A stretch of 64,000 nucleotides of DNA. It comes from Domibacillus antri. Lineage in GTDB: Bacteria > Bacillota > Bacilli > Bacillales > Domibacillaceae. Position numbers and translations under genes: made by a program. The stretch's first letter is position 1. Each line of letters starts with the position of its first letter. The stretch lies in contig NZ_MSDU01000003.1 in NCBI RefSeq assembly GCF_001936625.1, forward strand, positions 1-64,000. Reading direction: 5' to 3'. Of the stretch, positions 10,479-19,513 are shown one piece after another. Below the pieces are notes generated by a model. The model searched no databases. It was given only the letters and a program-made list of their open reading frames with translations, and was not told the DNA's origin.

Positions 10479-10503
10479 TTTTTCTGCCCCCTATTATATA
10501 AAA

Positions 10504-10523
10504 TGAGTTAAGCGCTTTATCAA
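10504..10523 (-). promoter_or_regulatory. LacI-type operator between permease and binding-protein genes
   Basis: An AAGCGCTT core (10510-10517) sits in the short gap before the binding-protein gene, 32 nt from its start. It suggests an internal promoter giving extra, regulated expression of the binding protein. Inferred from repetition of the motif. Confidence 0.5.
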
Positions 10524-10532
10524 AAGATGATA

Positions 10533-11525
10533 TTAATTCTTTTTACTGTTGCGTTGACGAAGTACATCGACATATACTGCTGCGATAATAACGATCCCGA
10601 TAACCGCCATCTGAAAATCAGCTGATACGTTTAACAAGTTCAATCCGTTTCGGAGTACCGCGATAATCATGGCACCAATTAACGTTCCCCAAACCGTACC
10701 TACACCGCCGAAGAAACTGGCACCGCCGATAATAACCGCCGCAATCGCATCAAGTTCGTATGAAAGACCAGCAAGCGGAAAAGCGGAGTTGACACGTCCC
10801 ACCATAACAAGTCCGGCGAGACCTGCCATTAAACCACTGATTGTGTAGACGATAATCAGGACACGATCTACGTTAATTCCTGAAAGATGAGCCGCTTCTT
10901 TATTTCCGCCAATTGCATAAATGTGGCGCCCTGTCTGTGTTCTCGTTAAGAAAATGTGGAAAACGATGTAAACCGCAATGACAAGCAAAAAGCTGACAGG
11001 GATGGGTCCGACAAATTCCCGGCCCAAGTATTGAATCATGAATGGGAAGCCTGCAATAGGCGCTGCCGCTGTGATGATCAAGGCAATTCCGCGTGCGATG
11101 TTCATTGTACCAAGTGTTGAAATAAATGGATGCGGCAGGCGGAGTTTCGTCAAAAGCAGGCCGTTTAGCAAGCCAAATCCTGCACCGACGGCTAAACAAA
11201 CGATTATGCCCAAAATCGGGCTCATTCCCATGTTCACAGAAACAATGCCCATTGTCATGATGGAAATAGCTAAAATCGAACCTACGGATAAGTCAATACC
11301 AGCTGTTAAGATCGGCAATAGCATACCGATGGCAAGCAGCGCATTAATCGAAGACTGCCGGGCAATATTCATCACATTATTTACCGTTAAAAACTTATCC
11401 GACATAAAAGTTAGAACGACAACTAAAATAATTAATCCAATTAACGCTCCAAATTTGCTCAAGAAATGTTTGAACGATTTCTTTTCTTCTGCCGCTTGTT
11501 CTTTTTGAATGACTGCTTCACTCAT
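10533..11525 (-). CDS. CUT2-type sugar ABC transporter, permease (RbsC-like)
   Basis: A 330-residue integral membrane protein with about eight to ten hydrophobic segments. It has the family motif AGIDLSVGS (about residue 93) and GGASFFGGVGTVWGTLIGA near the C-terminus. It forms the channel for the binding protein and the double-domain ATPase on either side. It lies 4 bp after the ATPase gene, so the two are surely co-transcribed. Confidence 0.9.
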   Translation of the reverse strand: MSEAVIQKEQAAEEKKSFKHFLSKFGALIGLIILVVVLTFMSDKFLTVNNVMNIARQSSINALLAIGMLLPILTAGIDLSVGSILAISIMTMGIVSVNMGMSPILGIIVCLAVGAGFGLLNGLLLTKLRLPHPFISTLGTMNIARGIALIITAAAPIAGFPFMIQYLGREFVGPIPVSFLLVIAVYIVFHIFLTRTQTGRHIYAIGGNKEAAHLSGINVDRVLIIVYTISGLMAGLAGLVMVGRVNSAFPLAGLSYELDAIAAVIIGGASFFGGVGTVWGTLIGAMIIAVLRNGLNLLNVSADFQMAVIGIVIIAAVYVDVLRQRNSKKN

Positions 11526-11529
11526 CTTA

Positions 11530-13083
11530 TTACCCTCCTGTAGCCGCTTTTATAAATTGCTCTGTAGAAGCTTCTTCTACTCCTGTAGCCGCTTTCATGA
11601 TCCGTTCTTGAGTCGCTTCTTTTATGGCAAGGTCAGCGGTAATTTTCCCTTCACTCATTACAAGTACTCTGTCACACATTCCGAGAATTTCCGGAAGATC
11701 AGACGAAATCATCAACACGATGGCACCGCTTTCAACAAGTTGATTCATTAAGCGGTAAACTTCAACTTTTGCTCCTACATCAATGCCGCGTGTCGGCTCA
11801 TCAAAGATAAAGACTTTCGCTTTTGTACACAGCCATTTGGCAATAACGACTTTCTGCTGATTTCCACCGCTCAATTTTCGAGCATGAAGATCAATATCAT
11901 CTGGCCGAACTTTCAATTCCTTTACGTAATTTTTTGCTTCATTACGAATCGCTTTTAAGTTCACAAGATTCGACTTATTTTTAAACTTCTTCATGTTAGC
12001 CATGGCAATGTTAAAATCAAGGGGTTGATCCAGAAGAAGCCCTTCGCTTTTCCGGTCTTCCGTAATAAAGGCAATCCCGGCTCTAATCGCATCTTTCGGC
12101 GATTTAATTTTTACCTGTTTTCCATCGATAAACACTTTCCCCTGTTCATGTTTATCCGCCCCGAAAATGGCTCTCGCAAGCTCCGTTCTGCCTGCACCGA
12201 CAAGTCCGGAAATCCCGACAATTTCACCGTAGTTAACCGAAAAATCAATGGGTTCCGTTGTGCCGGCCACTTTTAGGTTTTCTACTCGGAATCCTTCATT
12301 GCCTAGCGTAAAGGACTGCTTCGGATATTTTTCATCCAATGAACGCCCAACCATCAATTCAATCCAATGATCGGTTTCAGTCGTTTTGACATTCAGCGTA
12401 TCAATTTTAAATCCATCCCTCAGTATGGTAATACGGTCTCCCATACGTCTTATTTCGTCCAGGCGGTGCGATATAAATACAATCGCGATTCCCCGTTCCG
12501 TCAGCTGCTCCACACATTTGTAAAGCTGTTCTACTTCCGACCCGCTTAAACTGGCTGTCGGCTCATCCATGATAATAAGTTTCGCATCAAGAGTAAGCGC
12601 TTTAGCAATTTCCACAAGTTGTTGCTGGCCAATGCCAAGCTCCCCTAAAATTCGATCAGCAATTTTGGGATCCTGACCGAGCATTCCCAGCGCACGTTCC
12701 GCTTCTTTTTTCATTTTCTTATGATCAATCAGTGATATTTTACCGCCTTTTTTAATTTCGCGGCCCAAGAAAATATTTTCATACACTTTCAGTTCTGGAA
12801 TTACATTTAATTCCTGATAAATGGTGGCAATCCCGAGATTCATCGCATCGACAGGATTGTTAATCTGTACGTTTAGACCTTCCCAATAAATTTCCCCGGC
12901 ATCTTTTTGATAAGCACCCGTCATAATTTTAATGAGTGTTGACTTGCCTGCCCCATTTTCACCGAGCAGTACATGAACTTCTCCAGCTCTCACTCCAAGA
13001 TCAATTCCTTTTAACACATGGTTTTGATTGAAGCTTTTTTTTATTGCCTTCAATTCAAGGAGGCTCCCTGCATGAGTTACCAT
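11530..13083 (-). CDS. CUT2-type sugar ABC transporter, double ATPase (RbsA-like)
   Basis: A 517-residue protein with two fused nucleotide-binding domains. The first has Walker A GENGAGKST (about residue 41), signature GIGQQQLVEIAKAL and Walker B LIIMDEPTASL. The second has a degenerate Walker A (GLVGAGRTEL), signature LSGGNQQKVVIAKWL and Walker B VFIFDEPTRGID. This asymmetry is normal for RbsA/MglA proteins. It is the first gene of the importer operon, and the operator-like sites at 13122 and 13239 lie upstream. Confidence 0.92.
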   Translation of the reverse strand: MVTHAGSLLELKAIKKSFNQNHVLKGIDLGVRAGEVHVLLGENGAGKSTLIKIMTGAYQKDAGEIYWEGLNVQINNPVDAMNLGIATIYQELNVIPELKVYENIFLGREIKKGGKISLIDHKKMKKEAERALGMLGQDPKIADRILGELGIGQQQLVEIAKALTLDAKLIIMDEPTASLSGSEVEQLYKCVEQLTERGIAIVFISHRLDEIRRMGDRITILRDGFKIDTLNVKTTETDHWIELMVGRSLDEKYPKQSFTLGNEGFRVENLKVAGTTEPIDFSVNYGEIVGISGLVGAGRTELARAIFGADKHEQGKVFIDGKQVKIKSPKDAIRAGIAFITEDRKSEGLLLDQPLDFNIAMANMKKFKNKSNLVNLKAIRNEAKNYVKELKVRPDDIDLHARKLSGGNQQKVVIAKWLCTKAKVFIFDEPTRGIDVGAKVEVYRLMNQLVESGAIVLMISSDLPEILGMCDRVLVMSEGKITADLAIKEATQERIMKAATGVEEASTEQFIKAATGG

Positions 13084-13121
13084 ATAAAGACCCCTTTCCA
13101 GTAAATTATGTTACGAAATTA

Positions 13122-13137
13122 AGGAAAGCGTTTTCCT
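13122..13137 (-). promoter_or_regulatory. palindromic operator upstream of the ABC importer operon
   Basis: A 16-bp near-palindrome AGGAAAGCGTTTTCCT, 38 nt upstream of the ATPase start. It is related to, but distinct from, the AAGCGCTT sites and could bind the same or the second LacI regulator, or CcpA. Confidence 0.5.
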
Positions 13138-13238
13138 AACTTATCTGAATTATAATTTGTATGTGTTAATAATTCAACAATTTTTTTGAAAGTTTTAAAA
13201 AAATTTTTAAAATAAAAAGAAAACATTTACCCGTTAAA

Positions 13239-13253
13239 GTAAACGCTTTCTTA
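13239..13253. promoter_or_regulatory. second operator-like site upstream of the ABC importer
   Basis: GTAAACGCTTTCTTA resembles the AAGCGCTTTCTT half of the sites at 8250 and 15309. It lies just after the end of the dehydrogenase operon and about 155 nt upstream of the ATPase gene. Confidence 0.4.
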
Positions 13254-13258
13254 TTAAG

Positions 13259-14260
13259 TCACTTTGCCATGTTTATTTTTTGTCCTGTTTGGAACGATTG
13301 CCGGGCAGCCAAGGCAATTTCAAGTGCTTTCACTCCGTCATGGACTGTCACACGAGGCGTTTCATTCAACTGTACGATTCGAAAGAAATCTTCCAGTTCA
13401 ATGGTATAAGCATCGACGAATCGGACAGGAAAATCCGGCAGCAAGTCGTGCGTTTTTCCCGATTTCGTTAAAATATGAATGTTACGATGACGAAGATCAC
13501 CGATAAAAATAGATCCTTCTGTCCCGATTACTTCTGCCCGAATATCATAGCCATAGTACGCGTTGCGGCTTGATTCCACATCACCAGCGGCGCCTGAATC
13601 AAATTCAAGATAGGCAAGCGATTGATCGATGTCACCGTACTTTTCCATAAATGAATGTTTCAATATTCGTCCGTGAGCGGCAACAGAAGACACTTCCGCA
13701 TTCATTAAATAACGGGCGATATCGAAATCATGGATCGAAACGTCAACGAAAATGCCCCCGCTATGCTCAATAAACGCTTCGTGCGGCGCATGGGCATCAC
13801 GAGAAATTCCCCGATAATAAATCGGCTGTCCTATATCTCCCGCTTCAATTCTTTTTTTTGCTGCATCATACGCTGGATCAAATCGTCTCATAAACCCAAC
13901 CTGGCAAAGGGTATTTTTCTCTTTCATAAGTTTTTGAATGCTGTATGCTTCGTCCAAATCAATCGTAAGGGGTTTTTCAACAAAGACCGCTTTGCCTGAT
14001 TCGGCTGCCTTTTTCAATAACTCATAATGTGTGCTCGTCGGTGATGAAATAATAACAGCACGAATGTCATCATTTTGAAACACATCATCCGGATTCGTTG
14101 TGTATGACGGTACTTCCAGTTCCTGTGTAAGCTTTGCGGCCGTTTCCTCATTCATATCACAGACAATAGACAATTCCGCCCCGCGGATTTTCGATACATT
14201 TACAGCATGCCAATAGCCAAGGCGTCCAAGTCCAAGTACGGCTGTTTTAATTTTATTCAT
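13259..14260 (-). CDS. Gfo/Idh/MocA-family dehydrogenase, inositol dehydrogenase-like
   Basis: A 333-residue NAD(P)-dependent oxidoreductase. The Rossmann motif is AVLGLGRLGYWH, followed by FVEKPLTID and the catalytic segment GGIFVDVSIHDFDIARY, which is nearly the same as in IolG of this window. It probably interconverts an inositol isomer and an inosose (for example scyllo-inositol), but the exact substrate cannot be read from sequence. It follows the next dehydrogenase by 12 bp, so both form one operon. Confidence 0.85.
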   Translation of the reverse strand: MNKIKTAVLGLGRLGYWHAVNVSKIRGAELSIVCDMNEETAAKLTQELEVPSYTTNPDDVFQNDDIRAVIISSPTSTHYELLKKAAESGKAVFVEKPLTIDLDEAYSIQKLMKEKNTLCQVGFMRRFDPAYDAAKKRIEAGDIGQPIYYRGISRDAHAPHEAFIEHSGGIFVDVSIHDFDIARYLMNAEVSSVAAHGRILKHSFMEKYGDIDQSLAYLEFDSGAAGDVESSRNAYYGYDIRAEVIGTEGSIFIGDLRHRNIHILTKSGKTHDLLPDFPVRFVDAYTIELEDFFRIVQLNETPRVTVHDGVKALEIALAARQSFQTGQKINMAK

Positions 14261-14272
14261 ATTTTTTGCCTC

Positions 14273-15262
14273 CTATACGTTCGTTAAAATAGATTGATTG
14301 TCAAGCGATGCATACGCTTTTTCAAGGTAGCGTGCCATCTCAGCTGAATGCCCCGCATGATAGGACGGCGTTGTTGACTCCAGCACACACGCTTGAAAAT
14401 GATTGACCTGATTAACGTACTGATCATCTTTTACTGTTTCATAATGAATGACCGTTCCATTATCATTTTTTACCGTAATTTTTCCACGCTGATCATCTGA
14501 TACGTCCGGACGGAAAGAAGAATCGACTGTAATGGAGCCTTTTTCGCCAATGATTTCATACCGGTTTAAAAAGGGCAGTTCCATTGAGGCTGTTACTTCA
14601 GCTGTACGCTGTTTCTCATCAATCATTACACATGTAGATGTCGTATCAACACCATAGTGAGGATGTATTTTGCCTGTCATTGACATAGACACCGGCTTAA
14701 ATCCGATTAATTGGGTGAGTGCATGGATGCCATAACAGCCTACATCACGCATCGCCCCGCCGCCGAGAACCCGATTCAATCGAATGTCCTCCGGATCATC
14801 CAGCATCCAGGAAAAATGCGCTTTCAAATGTTTGTATTCACCGATGAGGCCTGATGAATATAGGTCTTTCATTCGTTTATGCTGCTGATGGAACTGGTAC
14901 ATAAAGGCTTCCATAAACACAACACGGTTTTGATTAGCTGCTTCCTTAATCAAACCCATATCTGCTTCTGTTAATGCAGCCGGTTTTTCTAACAAAACGT
15001 GTTTTCCTTTTTGCATCGCTTTGACCGCCCATTCCACATGAAGCGCATTTGGCAGCGGGATATAAACTGCATCGATGGACGGATCATCGAGAAGCTGTTC
15101 GTATTGATCATAAATAACCGGGACGTTAAATCGTTCCGCTTTTCCTGCACTTTTTGAAGCAACCGCATACACAATTGCTTGCTCTGATCTCCGTAAAGCC
15201 GGTACAAGTTCATCATATGCAATGTTCGCCGCACTCAAAATTCCCCAACGTACGTTAGTCAT
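14273..15262 (-). CDS. Gfo/Idh/MocA-family oxidoreductase
   Basis: A 329-residue oxidoreductase of the dihydrodiol/xylose-dehydrogenase-like branch. The Rossmann segment is WGILSAANIA, then LLEKPAALTE and GGGAMRDVGCYGIHAL, where Gfo-family enzymes carry the catalytic region. It differs clearly from the two IolG-like proteins. It is the first gene of a two-gene operon with an AAGCGCTT operator upstream, so a role in inositol-isomer or related polyol use is likely but unproven. Confidence 0.82.
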   Translation of the reverse strand: MTNVRWGILSAANIAYDELVPALRRSEQAIVYAVASKSAGKAERFNVPVIYDQYEQLLDDPSIDAVYIPLPNALHVEWAVKAMQKGKHVLLEKPAALTEADMGLIKEAANQNRVVFMEAFMYQFHQQHKRMKDLYSSGLIGEYKHLKAHFSWMLDDPEDIRLNRVLGGGAMRDVGCYGIHALTQLIGFKPVSMSMTGKIHPHYGVDTTSTCVMIDEKQRTAEVTASMELPFLNRYEIIGEKGSITVDSSFRPDVSDDQRGKITVKNDNGTVIHYETVKDDQYVNQVNHFQACVLESTTPSYHAGHSAEMARYLEKAYASLDNQSILTNV

Positions 15263-15302
15263 TGAATGACCTCCTCCAAGATTAATCGATTAATCAAAAA
15301 TT

Positions 15303-15321
15303 ATGATTAAGCGCTTTCTTT
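15303..15321 (-). promoter_or_regulatory. LacI-type operator upstream of the dehydrogenase pair
   Basis: Contains ATTAAGCGCTTTCTTTT with core AAGCGCTT at 15309-15316, 47 nt upstream of the oxidoreductase start. It is almost identical to the site before iolG at 8246, which suggests shared control. Confidence 0.6.
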
Positions 15322-15374
15322 TTAAGATTGTAACGTAATCCCTTTTCTTTTTCAATTTATTTTTTATTTCTAAT

Positions 15375-16367
15375 TTACAACTTCCTTGCTGAATCCCGCT
15401 CAATGACGACCGGAGGAAAAAGATCTGTACTTTTTAATGTGCCTCCTTTTTCAATTTGTTCAATGAGTAAATCAACTGCACGGTAACTGATCTTTTTTAC
15501 CGGCATGGCAATGGCGGTAAGCTGCGGAGAAACAATTTGACACAAAAACGTATCGTCCAAACCAATGACCGAGATATCTTCCGGTATTGACAGCCCCAAT
15601 GTTCGCGCCGCCTGCATAATCCCGACAGCCAGCACATCATTACCGCCAAAAACAGCTGTAGGGCGATCATCTTGTTTCAGCAGGTTTAATGCCATCGCTT
15701 TCGCTTGATCGATTGACGCTTCAGCATAGCGAATCAAAGGTTGTTTCATTTCTTTTTTCCGAAAACGTTCTTTGAATCCTTCAATGCGTCCATAGCTGCT
15801 GACGGAATCTTTCTCCGCAATCATCGCGATGTTCGTATGTCCCAATGAAAATAAATAATCTGCCGCCATGATCCCCGCTTCCCAATCATTGCCGCTCACG
15901 CTATCAAATTGAAAATCCGGCCGTTCGTGGGCAATACAAACAGACGGATACTGTTCTCGTTCGATTTCCCGCAATAATTCTTCATTTTGAAATTTCGACG
16001 TAATAATAAAACCATCGACATTTTTTTGACGGAGTACGTCTGCTTGAAGTCGTTCTTTCACAGGGTCATTTTCCGTGCTGCACATCATTATACTGAATCC
16101 TCTCTCCTGTGCTCGTTCTTCAGCATGTTTTACGTATTCCATATAGACAGGATTGAGCATATCAGGCACAAAAAAACCTATTGTAAACGCGGCTTTTCCT
16201 TTTAGGACAGATGCAGCGGTATTTGGGCGGTACTGCAGTTCATCCATGATCGCCAGCACCTTTTTTCGTGTTTTATCCCCTACTCTTCCTCGTTCATTAA
16301 TAACGTTTGAAACGGTAGCGGCGGATACACCCGCTTTTTTCGCAATATCATAAATTGTTGGCTTCAT
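15375..16367 (-). CDS. LacI-family transcriptional regulator
   Basis: A regulator of about 330 residues with helix-turn-helix TIYDIAKKAGVSAATVSNVIN and an effector domain (FFVPDMLNPVYMEY, VFGGNDVLAVG, VIGLDDTF). The frame is open to 16451, but a GAGAGGGG ribosome site supports the ATG pair at 16370/16367. It is a paralogue of the regulator at 8410 and lies upstream of the dehydrogenase pair. It may control that pair or act with the other LacI protein. Confidence 0.87.
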   Translation of the reverse strand: MKPTIYDIAKKAGVSAATVSNVINERGRVGDKTRKKVLAIMDELQYRPNTAASVLKGKAAFTIGFFVPDMLNPVYMEYVKHAEERAQERGFSIMMCSTENDPVKERLQADVLRQKNVDGFIITSKFQNEELLREIEREQYPSVCIAHERPDFQFDSVSGNDWEAGIMAADYLFSLGHTNIAMIAEKDSVSSYGRIEGFKERFRKKEMKQPLIRYAEASIDQAKAMALNLLKQDDRPTAVFGGNDVLAVGIMQAARTLGLSIPEDISVIGLDDTFLCQIVSPQLTAIAMPVKKISYRAVDLLIEQIEKGGTLKSTDLFPPVVIERDSARKL

Positions 16368-16509
16368 CATATCCCCTCTCTCCTTTCTTTTATTATAACA
16401 ATCTTCGAAAAAACATATAAAATTTGCAAACTTGACATTCCCCTGACACATTTTTCTTATACAATAGGTGTATCAAATAAAGTGTATAGATAACTTAGGA
16501 GGATTGATC

Positions 16510-16968
16510 ATGAAGAAGAAGACGATGTCATATGTGATGACCGGCGCGCTATCGATTACGATTTTAAGCGGTGTTCACTCTTCTCCAGCTCAAGCCGCTT
16601 CTCCACAAATGATAAAAGAACAGGCGGCACCGTCTGTAACAAGAGCAGGAACGAAGAATTTTGCGGATGTCATTGCGGATCAGGCAGCCGCTCTCGGACT
16701 TAATATAGAAGGCGATGATCTGGAGACAGCCGCGAAAAAAGTGCGGTTGGCTAAATTACACCAACAGGCTGCAGCGCTGAACATTAAAACGGATGGGAAA
16801 GATGAAAATACCATCCGCCTTGAAGTGAAAAAAGCACATGAAACAAACGTGTTCAATATGGCGGATTACTATGGAATCGCCACAGATGGCAAGCGGACAA
16901 AAGACCTTATTAACGAGATTGCGGCGATTAGCCCGCAGGCAGCTGCACAATTGAATGGATTTTATTAA
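16510..16968 (+). CDS. small secreted protein with three alanine-rich repeats
   Basis: A 152-residue protein with a signal peptide (MKKKTMSYVM start, cleavage likely after SSPAQA). The mature part holds three related units of about 30 residues, around AAALGLNIEGDD, AAALNIKTDGKD and ADYYGIATDGKR, each followed by a charged helix. I do not recognise a family. AGGAGG before the ATG at 16510 decides the start; the frame is open from 16468. A TTGACA -35-like box lies at 16432. Its neighbour downstream is a two-component system, after a strong terminator. Confidence 0.75.
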   Translation: MKKKTMSYVMTGALSITILSGVHSSPAQAASPQMIKEQAAPSVTRAGTKNFADVIADQAAALGLNIEGDDLETAAKKVRLAKLHQQAAALNIKTDGKDENTIRLEVKKAHETNVFNMADYYGIATDGKRTKDLINEIAAISPQAAAQLNGFY

Positions 16969-16993
16969 ACCGGCGGCCGCGGCCGGTTTTTTT
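16967..16993 (+). terminator. terminator after the small secreted protein gene
   Basis: An 8-bp stem AAACCGGC/GCCGGTTT with a 7-nt GC loop, followed by seven T residues. It begins within the stop codon. Confidence 0.85.
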
Positions 16994-17026
16994 GTGACTA
17001 GAAGGCGTTTTCTCGGTCCTGAACTT

Positions 17027-17056
17027 TTGTTCACTGTTACGATTTCATTATATAAT
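17027..17056 (+). promoter_or_regulatory. candidate promoter of the two-component operon
   Basis: A TATAAT -10 box at 17051-17056, with a weak TTGTTC -35 element about 17-18 nt upstream, 25 nt before the response-regulator start. Confidence 0.45.
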
Positions 17057-17080
17057 GAGACAAAAAAAGAGGTGTGAAAT

Positions 17081-17764
17081 ATGCAGACGATTTTAGTCGC
17101 GGAAGATGAACGGGCAATCAGCAAGGTGTTGAAAGTCTATCTGGCCAAAGCGGGTTTTCAAGTCATACAAGCGTATAACGGCATTGAAGCGGTTAATAAA
17201 TTCCATGCTGACACGCCCTCCCTCGTTCTTTTGGATGTGATGATGCCCGGGAAAGACGGATGGGCGGTGCTTAAAGAAATTCGCGCAGCCAGTACATGCC
17301 CGGTTATTATGCTTACAGCGCTAAATGATGTTCACTACCGGCTGGATGGCCTTGATGGCGGAGCCGATGATTATATTTCGAAGCCGTTTATTGCCGATGA
17401 AGTCGTCGCACGTGTAAGGGCTGTGCTGCGCCGGTCAGATGATGTGAAGCCTCCGGAAAACCAGTCTGCATACGGAAGCTTGACCATTGATTTTGATGCC
17501 CATCGTGTCACATTAGCTGAACAAGAGGTTTCTTTTACACCGCGTGATTTATCCCTCTTTTTATTTTTAGCTGCCGCGCCGAACCGGACGTTTACGCGGG
17601 AGCAGCTTCTCGATGAAGTATGGGGGCATGATTATGACGGAAGTGACCGGGCCGTTGATTTGTCAGTGAAGCGTATACGGAAAGCGCTGGCAAAATGGCC
17701 GGCGTCCGAAGGGGAAATTAAAACACTGCGCGGATTGGGGTATCAGTTTGTTGCGGAAGAATAA
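17081..17764 (+). CDS. OmpR/PhoB-family response regulator
   Basis: A 227-residue two-domain regulator. The receiver domain (1-120) has acidic residues VAEDE, the phosphoacceptor in LVLLDVMMPGKDG, and the conserved SKPF lysine. The C-terminal winged-helix DNA-binding domain includes FTREQLLDEVWGHDYDGSDRAVDLSVKRIRKAL. It is coupled to the histidine kinase by a 17-bp overlap. The target genes cannot be told from sequence; the secreted repeat protein upstream is one possibility. Confidence 0.93.
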   Translation: MQTILVAEDERAISKVLKVYLAKAGFQVIQAYNGIEAVNKFHADTPSLVLLDVMMPGKDGWAVLKEIRAASTCPVIMLTALNDVHYRLDGLDGGADDYISKPFIADEVVARVRAVLRRSDDVKPPENQSAYGSLTIDFDAHRVTLAEQEVSFTPRDLSLFLFLAAAPNRTFTREQLLDEVWGHDYDGSDRAVDLSVKRIRKALAKWPASEGEIKTLRGLGYQFVAEE

Positions 17765-19190
17765 AGAACGGCGCATCTCGCTCCTCCGCTATTGGACGAC
17801 TCGTTACGCGATTACACTCGCCATTGGACTGCTCGTTCTGGCGATGCTTTCTGTCGTCTGGATCCGGCATACAACGCTTGAAAACCGGCTCGATGTATCA
17901 GAATTTTTGGCAGCAGAGCTTGCAAGCCGCATTGCGGGAAACCAGCAGGAAGCAGCGGGCGGTCAGGAAACATATTTAGATGATGACATGATTGAAGCGC
18001 GTGATGAACTGATGAAAATGGAGTCTCCCCCTTCTATTTTCATTACCGATGCCAACGGGGTTATTTTGTCTGCCAGCGAACAGGAATTGTACAACAGAGA
18101 TTCGTTCCCCGCGGTTATTTTAAAAAAAGACAATGATGTGCAGACCTTCCCATCCATAAATAACGACAACGCACTCGTCTATTTAATTAAAAAGCCAATT
18201 ACGGTGGATGATGTCACATTCGGCTGGGTGGTCATGCTGCAGCCGGAAGATGAATTCGCCGATCTCAACGACGAATACCGTCTTCTCGCCTTGCTCATAT
18301 TGGGCAGCGGTATTCTCGGCTGGGCCGCGATTTATATTTTATCCCGCCGCCTTGCCCGTCCGATCAGTGCCGCCGCGGCAGCCGCCAAAGAAATCCGGAA
18401 TGGCAATTATGGCGTTTCGCTTATGCCATCAAAAGCGAAAGAACAAGAAGTATACGATCTCGTCACATCATTTAACGACATGGCCGTCCGGCTTGAACAG
18501 CTTGAATCAATCCGTGCTGAACTGCTTGCAGGTGTTACCCATGAACTGAAAACGCCTGTCACATCCATCAGCGGCCTTTTACAGGCGGTCAAAGACGATG
18601 TCGTCACCGGTGAGGACGCAAAGGAATTTATCACCATTTCACTGAATGAAACGGAACGAATGCAGACGATGATTAACGACCTGCTGGAATTTAATACATT
18701 TGCCGCCAATGCGCTTCCTGTGTCAACAGCGCCCCATGAATTGAATGCACTGACGCGTGATATTGTTCATGAATGGAATTTGGCGCGCAATGCGGACAGC
18801 ATTCCCGTTCATTTCCATCCGGGCGGCCATGATCTGATTGTGTTAACCGATCCCGTCCGCTTCCGCCAAATTATGATGAACTTATTAAATAACGCTGCAC
18901 ATGCCATTGAGGGCACCGGTCAAATGACAGTGACGGTCATTGACGACGGGGACGGTGCTTCCATCCATGTATCCGATACAGGCATTGGTATCCCTGAATC
19001 CGAGCAGACGCTTATTTTTGAACGGTTTTACCGTGGGGAAAATAAAAAATATAAAGTGCGGGGACTCGGACTCGGCCTGCCATTCAGCGAGCTTCTGGCC
19101 CGGGCGATGGATGGCGATCTGGAATTGAAAGAAACATCGCCATCGGGCACGACTTTTACATTGAAAGTAAAAAAAGTGAATGTCCCATAA
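17748..19190 (+). CDS. membrane sensor histidine kinase
   Basis: A 480-residue kinase with a TTG start inside the response-regulator gene. Transmembrane helices lie at about 18-38 and 175-197, enclosing an extracytoplasmic sensor of about 135 residues. These are followed by HAMP, a HisKA domain with phosphoacceptor motif VTHELKTPVTS, and a HATPase domain (N box MMNLLNNAAHAI, G1 DTGIGIP, G2 GLGLGLP). It should phosphorylate the adjacent OmpR-type regulator. The signal is unknown. Confidence 0.93.
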   Translation: MLRKNKERRISLLRYWTTRYAITLAIGLLVLAMLSVVWIRHTTLENRLDVSEFLAAELASRIAGNQQEAAGGQETYLDDDMIEARDELMKMESPPSIFITDANGVILSASEQELYNRDSFPAVILKKDNDVQTFPSINNDNALVYLIKKPITVDDVTFGWVVMLQPEDEFADLNDEYRLLALLILGSGILGWAAIYILSRRLARPISAAAAAAKEIRNGNYGVSLMPSKAKEQEVYDLVTSFNDMAVRLEQLESIRAELLAGVTHELKTPVTSISGLLQAVKDDVVTGEDAKEFITISLNETERMQTMINDLLEFNTFAANALPVSTAPHELNALTRDIVHEWNLARNADSIPVHFHPGGHDLIVLTDPVRFRQIMMNLLNNAAHAIEGTGQMTVTVIDDGDGASIHVSDTGIGIPESEQTLIFERFYRGENKKYKVRGLGLGLPFSELLARAMDGDLELKETSPSGTTFTLKVKKVNVP

Positions 19191-19473
19191 ATAATGATGG
19201 GCAAACTTACGGGGTATTTCCTGCATTTTTTCTCTTATAACCGGCACGTTTCTTCCATAAAAGCGGCGCAATACCTCCTGTTTTCAAGTGGATGGCGCCG
19301 CTTCATCTTTTTGTTGTACCAATTTTTGAAAGTCGAGCCAAACGGCACATCGCCGCTTTTGTCCAAATCCTTCTTTTCAGCGAGTTAGCCACCCTCGTTT
19401 CTGTCTTAACTGATCATCAAGATCTTTTTAAGATTGACTATACTGAATGTCTCTCTCAAATTTCTCTCAAAAC
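19191..19473. other. gene-free gap between convergent units
   Basis: No convincing gene. A 9-bp inverted repeat AAGCGGCGC/GCGCCGCTT (19261-19269 and 19295-19303, 25-nt loop) followed by CATCTTTTTG may terminate the kinase transcript. Short open frames here lack ribosome sites and recognisable content. Confidence 0.4.
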
Positions 19474-19513
19474 AAAAAGCACCCCGCAGACTGAACGCTA
19501 CTTGAGTGCTTTT
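19474..19513 (-). terminator. terminator of the PAS-GGDEF operon
   Basis: An 8-bp stem AAAAGCAC/GTGCTTTT with a long loop and a T run on the minus strand, overlapping the stop codon of the diguanylate cyclase gene. Confidence 0.6.

Noticed and set aside
8246-15321. AAGCGCTT sites as classical CcpA cre elements
   Set aside because: Several positions outside the core disagree with the cre consensus (TG...CA ends missing), and two local LacI regulators offer a better explanation. CcpA is not fully excluded.
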